From NCBI GenBank assembly GCA_964504155.1, contig CAZDCZ010000098.1, positions 1 to 9,241 on the forward strand: a stretch of 9,241 bases of DNA, read 5' to 3'. Within the stretch, counting starts at the first letter, position 1. Every line of letters begins with the position of its first letter. The stretch comes from CAZDCZ01 sp964504155. GTDB lineage: Bacteria > Bacteroidota > Bacteroidia > Bacteroidales > UBA12077. The translations under genes and the position numbers were made by a program. Below are positions 6,940 to 9,241 of the stretch, piece by piece. Below the pieces are notes generated by a model, which saw only the letters and a program-made list of their open reading frames with translations, was not told where the DNA came from and did no database searches.

Positions 6940-8844
6940 TTAAGTATGCCATTTATATTTGTCATTTTGGTCTTTAATTATTTTACTATTATCGCCTAAC
7001 CATTGTATTACTTTCAATACTTTTTCTTTTCTATAAATCAATTTTTCAATAATGTCATCAATGTTTAAATCTTTTTTTATTAATAATTCCTTTAGATCTT
7101 TTACTATAATATCGAATTCGTATTTATTTAAATCAAGCTCGTTTCTTCTGTTGCAAACATCACATACTCCACATCTATTTGCATTTTTCTCTCCGAAGTA
7201 AGACAATAACATTTGGCTTCGACATTTATTATCGCTCGATGCATAATTTATTATTGCATTAATTCTCTTAACAAATCTATCTTTAATAATATCATAATTT
7301 ACTTTCGATATAGTTAATGTTTTATCATCCAGCCGTTCTTCTGTAAAAACAATAATTGGGTTATTTTTTTTTTGTATATAATTTATAATTCCATACGATT
7401 TTAATTTATTAAGATAATTGTAAGTACTTTTAATATCGAGTTTCGATTTTCTTGCCAGCGATAATTCATCGATATTAACATAATCGCTAAATAATCCTGT
7501 ATATGAACGCAATAACAATTTTATAAAAGTATCGAATTTTGAATTTGCTATTTGAAATTTATACAAATCGTTACGTTCTATAATAAAATGAATTTTTGAT
7601 GAATTAAATAATTCATCGGTATATTCTATCAATCCTTCTTTCTGTAAGAATTTGATACTTGAGAATATTGTAAGAATATTATATTTATATCTTGCAGCAA
7701 ATTCACCGATATTAAAATCAAACGACATATGTTTTCCTCCACCATATGGAGTCTTAGTATAATTTCCTAAACTTTGATAAACCTCCTTAATTGTAGATAT
7801 ATCAGGAAAATTCGTAGATATTCTTTTCTCTGCCTTTACTTTATCTGAGTTATTATATAAAAGTACAGCAAATGCTTTTTTCTCATCACGACCAGCACGT
7901 CCGGCTTCCTGAAAGTATGCTTCAATATTATCGGGCAAATCTAAATGAATAACAAACCTAACATTCGATTTATCAATTCCCATTCCAAAAGCATTAGTAG
8001 ATACCATTATTCTTATATTTCCTGATTTCCATCCGTTTTGCTTCCGGCTTCGAACCTCATGTTTTAATCCTGCATGGTAATAATCTGCTGAGATATTATT
8101 CTTTTCTAAAAATATTGCAGTCTCTTTTGTTTTTTTTCTGCTACGAACATATATTATTCCACTACCTTTAACCTTATTTAAAGTATCTAATAAATATTTA
8201 TTTTTATCTTCAACTTTTCTAACGAGATATACAAGATTTTTACGTTCAAAGCTTTTTTGCAATACATTCTTTTCTTTAAACTGTAATTTTTCCTGTATAT
8301 CATCAACAACATCAGGTGTTGCAGTAGCTGTTAATGCTAAGAACGGAACATTGGGCACAAGCTCCCGCAATTCGGCTATTTTTAAATACGAGGGTCGAAA
8401 ATCGTAACCCCATTGAGATATACAATGAGATTCATCAATTGCAATGATATTGATTTTCATTTTTTTTACCCGAAAACGAAAAATTTCTGTACTAATTCTT
8501 TCTGGAGAGATATATAGAAATTTAATATTTCCAAAAATACAATTATCCAAGGCAATATCAATTTCATTTTTCGACATTCCCGAATAAATGGCAATAGCAT
8601 TAATATTTAATTTTTTCAGATTCTCAACTTGATCTTTCATCAATGCAATTAGTGGAGTAATAACTATACATAATCCTTCGTTAGCCAGTGCAGGAACTTG
8701 AAATGTTAACGATTTGCCGCCACCTGTAGGCATTAATGCTAAAGTATCTTTACCATCTACAATAGAATGTATAATATCTTCTTGTAGGGGCCTGAAACTT
8801 TGATATCCCCAATATTGTAATAATATTTTATGATACTTATCCAA
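6940..8844 (-). CDS. recQ: RecQ-family ATP-dependent DNA helicase, short form
   Basis: A 634-residue 3'-5' DNA helicase of repair and recombination. Motif 0 is GYQSFRPLQE (13-22), Walker A is PTGGGKS (39-45, Lys44), Walker B is DESH (137-140), followed by the RecQ aromatic loop CISQWGYDFRPSY (141-153). Motif III is LTATA (171-175), motif V is STNAFGMGIDK (282-292), and motif VI is QEAGRAGRD (312-320) with the arginine fingers. A helical, winged-helix-like region spans about 350-530. The zinc site C541-x16-C558-x2-C561-x2-C564 has the spacing known from E. coli RecQ but lies much later in the chain. No typical HRDC domain is visible; a short helical tail (570-634) ends the protein. The start is TTG at 8844: no in-frame ATG exists between the upstream stop and Met38, which is already beside Walker A. 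It is separated from fur by 252 bases and is probably its own transcription unit. Confidence 0.95.
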   Translation of the reverse strand: MDKYHKILLQYWGYQSFRPLQEDIIHSIVDGKDTLALMPTGGGKSLTFQVPALANEGLCIVITPLIALMKDQVENLKKLNINAIAIYSGMSKNEIDIALDNCIFGNIKFLYISPERISTEIFRFRVKKMKINIIAIDESHCISQWGYDFRPSYLKIAELRELVPNVPFLALTATATPDVVDDIQEKLQFKEKNVLQKSFERKNLVYLVRKVEDKNKYLLDTLNKVKGSGIIYVRSRKKTKETAIFLEKNNISADYYHAGLKHEVRSRKQNGWKSGNIRIMVSTNAFGMGIDKSNVRFVIHLDLPDNIEAYFQEAGRAGRDEKKAFAVLLYNNSDKVKAEKRISTNFPDISTIKEVYQSLGNYTKTPYGGGKHMSFDFNIGEFAARYKYNILTIFSSIKFLQKEGLIEYTDELFNSSKIHFIIERNDLYKFQIANSKFDTFIKLLLRSYTGLFSDYVNIDELSLARKSKLDIKSTYNYLNKLKSYGIINYIQKKNNPIIVFTEERLDDKTLTISKVNYDIIKDRFVKRINAIINYASSDNKCRSQMLLSYFGEKNANRCGVCDVCNRRNELDLNKYEFDIIVKDLKELLIKKDLNIDDIIEKLIYRKEKVLKVIQWLGDNSKIIKDQNDKYKWHT

Positions 8845-8978
8845 GTTATAATTGTTAGTATTCTGTAAATTCTTTCAGAAATAAAGTTAAAAATATTTTA
8901 GAAAAACTTTACATCTCAAGGTAAAAAATAAAATTAATAATATTGAGCCCACTCTAAAAAGTCATAAAATTTAAACTC

Positions 8979-9044
8979 GTTTAGAATGGCATTTTAAAAA
9001 AAAATAAATAATTTGCAATCTAAATTTTTTATACGATTCTAAAC
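8979..9044. repeat. 9-bp inverted repeat in the divergent recQ upstream region
   Basis: GTTTAGAAT (8979-8987) and ATTCTAAAC (9036-9044) are perfect inverted arms 48 bases apart. They lie in the 234-bp gap between recQ (leftward) and the small rightward ORF at 9079. They could be paired operator half-sites or a loose hairpin. I found no good -7 box for recQ here; for the rightward ORF the best is TAAATTTT at 9021-9028, one mismatch from the consensus. Function unknown. Confidence 0.3.
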
Positions 9045-9078
9045 ACGTTAAATTAAAAATTAACAAAAACGTTAAAAT

Positions 9079-9192
9079 ATGAAGCATAATTTACATTTAT
9101 TACCATTCTTTTGCTTTTTTGTGTCAAACTACCTGTTATTCGGACAAAGTTTATCCATAAACTTCTCAAAATTGCCCATATTTTATTTTTAA
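9079..9192 (+). CDS. Short ORF with a signal-peptide-like start; small secreted peptide or truncated gene
   Basis: A 37-codon ORF starting with MKHNLHLLPFFCFFVSNY. It has basic/polar residues, a hydrophobic core at about 5-21, then LFGQS, which looks like a signal peptidase I site of the FGQ type common in Bacteroidota exported proteins. After the presumed cleavage only about 14 residues (SLSINFSKLPIFYF) remain before a TAA. All three rightward frames are closed by stops before the window ends, so a single frameshift does not restore a long frame here. It could be a genuine short exported peptide, the 5' stump of a decayed secreted protein, or a chance ORF. I do not recognise a family. Confidence 0.35.
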   Translation: MKHNLHLLPFFCFFVSNYLLFGQSLSINFSKLPIFYF

Positions 9193-9241
9193 AAATGCTC
9201 CTGTATTTAGTTTTATCTTTTCGTAAGTGATAAGATAATTG

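Noticed and set aside
9045..9074. Direct repeat ACGTTA at 9045 and 9069
   Set aside because: Six bases repeated once with 24-base spacing in low-complexity DNA is within chance expectation.
9213..9238. TTATCTT/AAGATAA inverted repeat at the right edge
   Set aside because: The stem is only 7 bp, AT-rich and lacks a T-run, and the window ends 3 bases later, so neither a terminator nor an element end can be supported.

Overview
The window is about 9.2 kb of very AT-rich chromosomal DNA that looks like Bacteroidota. The pointers are a lipoprotein with a SPOR domain, genes without Shine-Dalgarno sequences and with A-rich leaders, TAnnTTTG-type -7 boxes, a fur-purA gene pair, a RecQ of the short Bacteroidota type, and dispersed repeats built on a TGTCATGTyGAGC core. 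I cannot name the genus from the sequence.

Layout. The left half runs rightward: a small SPOR lipoprotein (72-539) with its own promoter and terminator, then two paralogous 12+-TM major facilitator transporters (692-2071 and 2453-4048). A 171-bp non-coding element with terminal inverted repeats (2097-2267) lies between the two transporters. A 22-bp perfect hairpin ends this block. Next is about 650 bp with no convincing gene, which carries a second, interrupted copy of the repeat core. The right half runs leftward: recQ (8844 to 6940), fur (6687 to 6187) and purA (6095 to 4833), closed by a strong hairpin terminator at 4766-4799. At the right edge a rightward 37-codon ORF (9079-9192) with a signal-peptide-like start ends early; it may be a small secreted peptide or the start of a broken gene.

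Function. purA makes adenylosuccinate for AMP synthesis. The metal-responsive Fur-family regulator 91 bp upstream is probably co-transcribed with it. RecQ serves DNA repair and recombination and looks independently transcribed. The two MFS proteins resemble the eukaryotic lysosomal dipeptide transporter MFSD1 in their signature segments, so a peptide or other small-molecule carrier role is possible but unproven.

I see no CRISPR array, tRNA, rRNA, toxin-antitoxin pair, phage gene or defence island. The most unusual items are the repeat element and its interrupted relative, the extra pair of membrane segments in the second transporter, the obligatory TTG start of recQ and the truncated secreted ORF at the right edge. 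None of these amounts to a clear new biological system.
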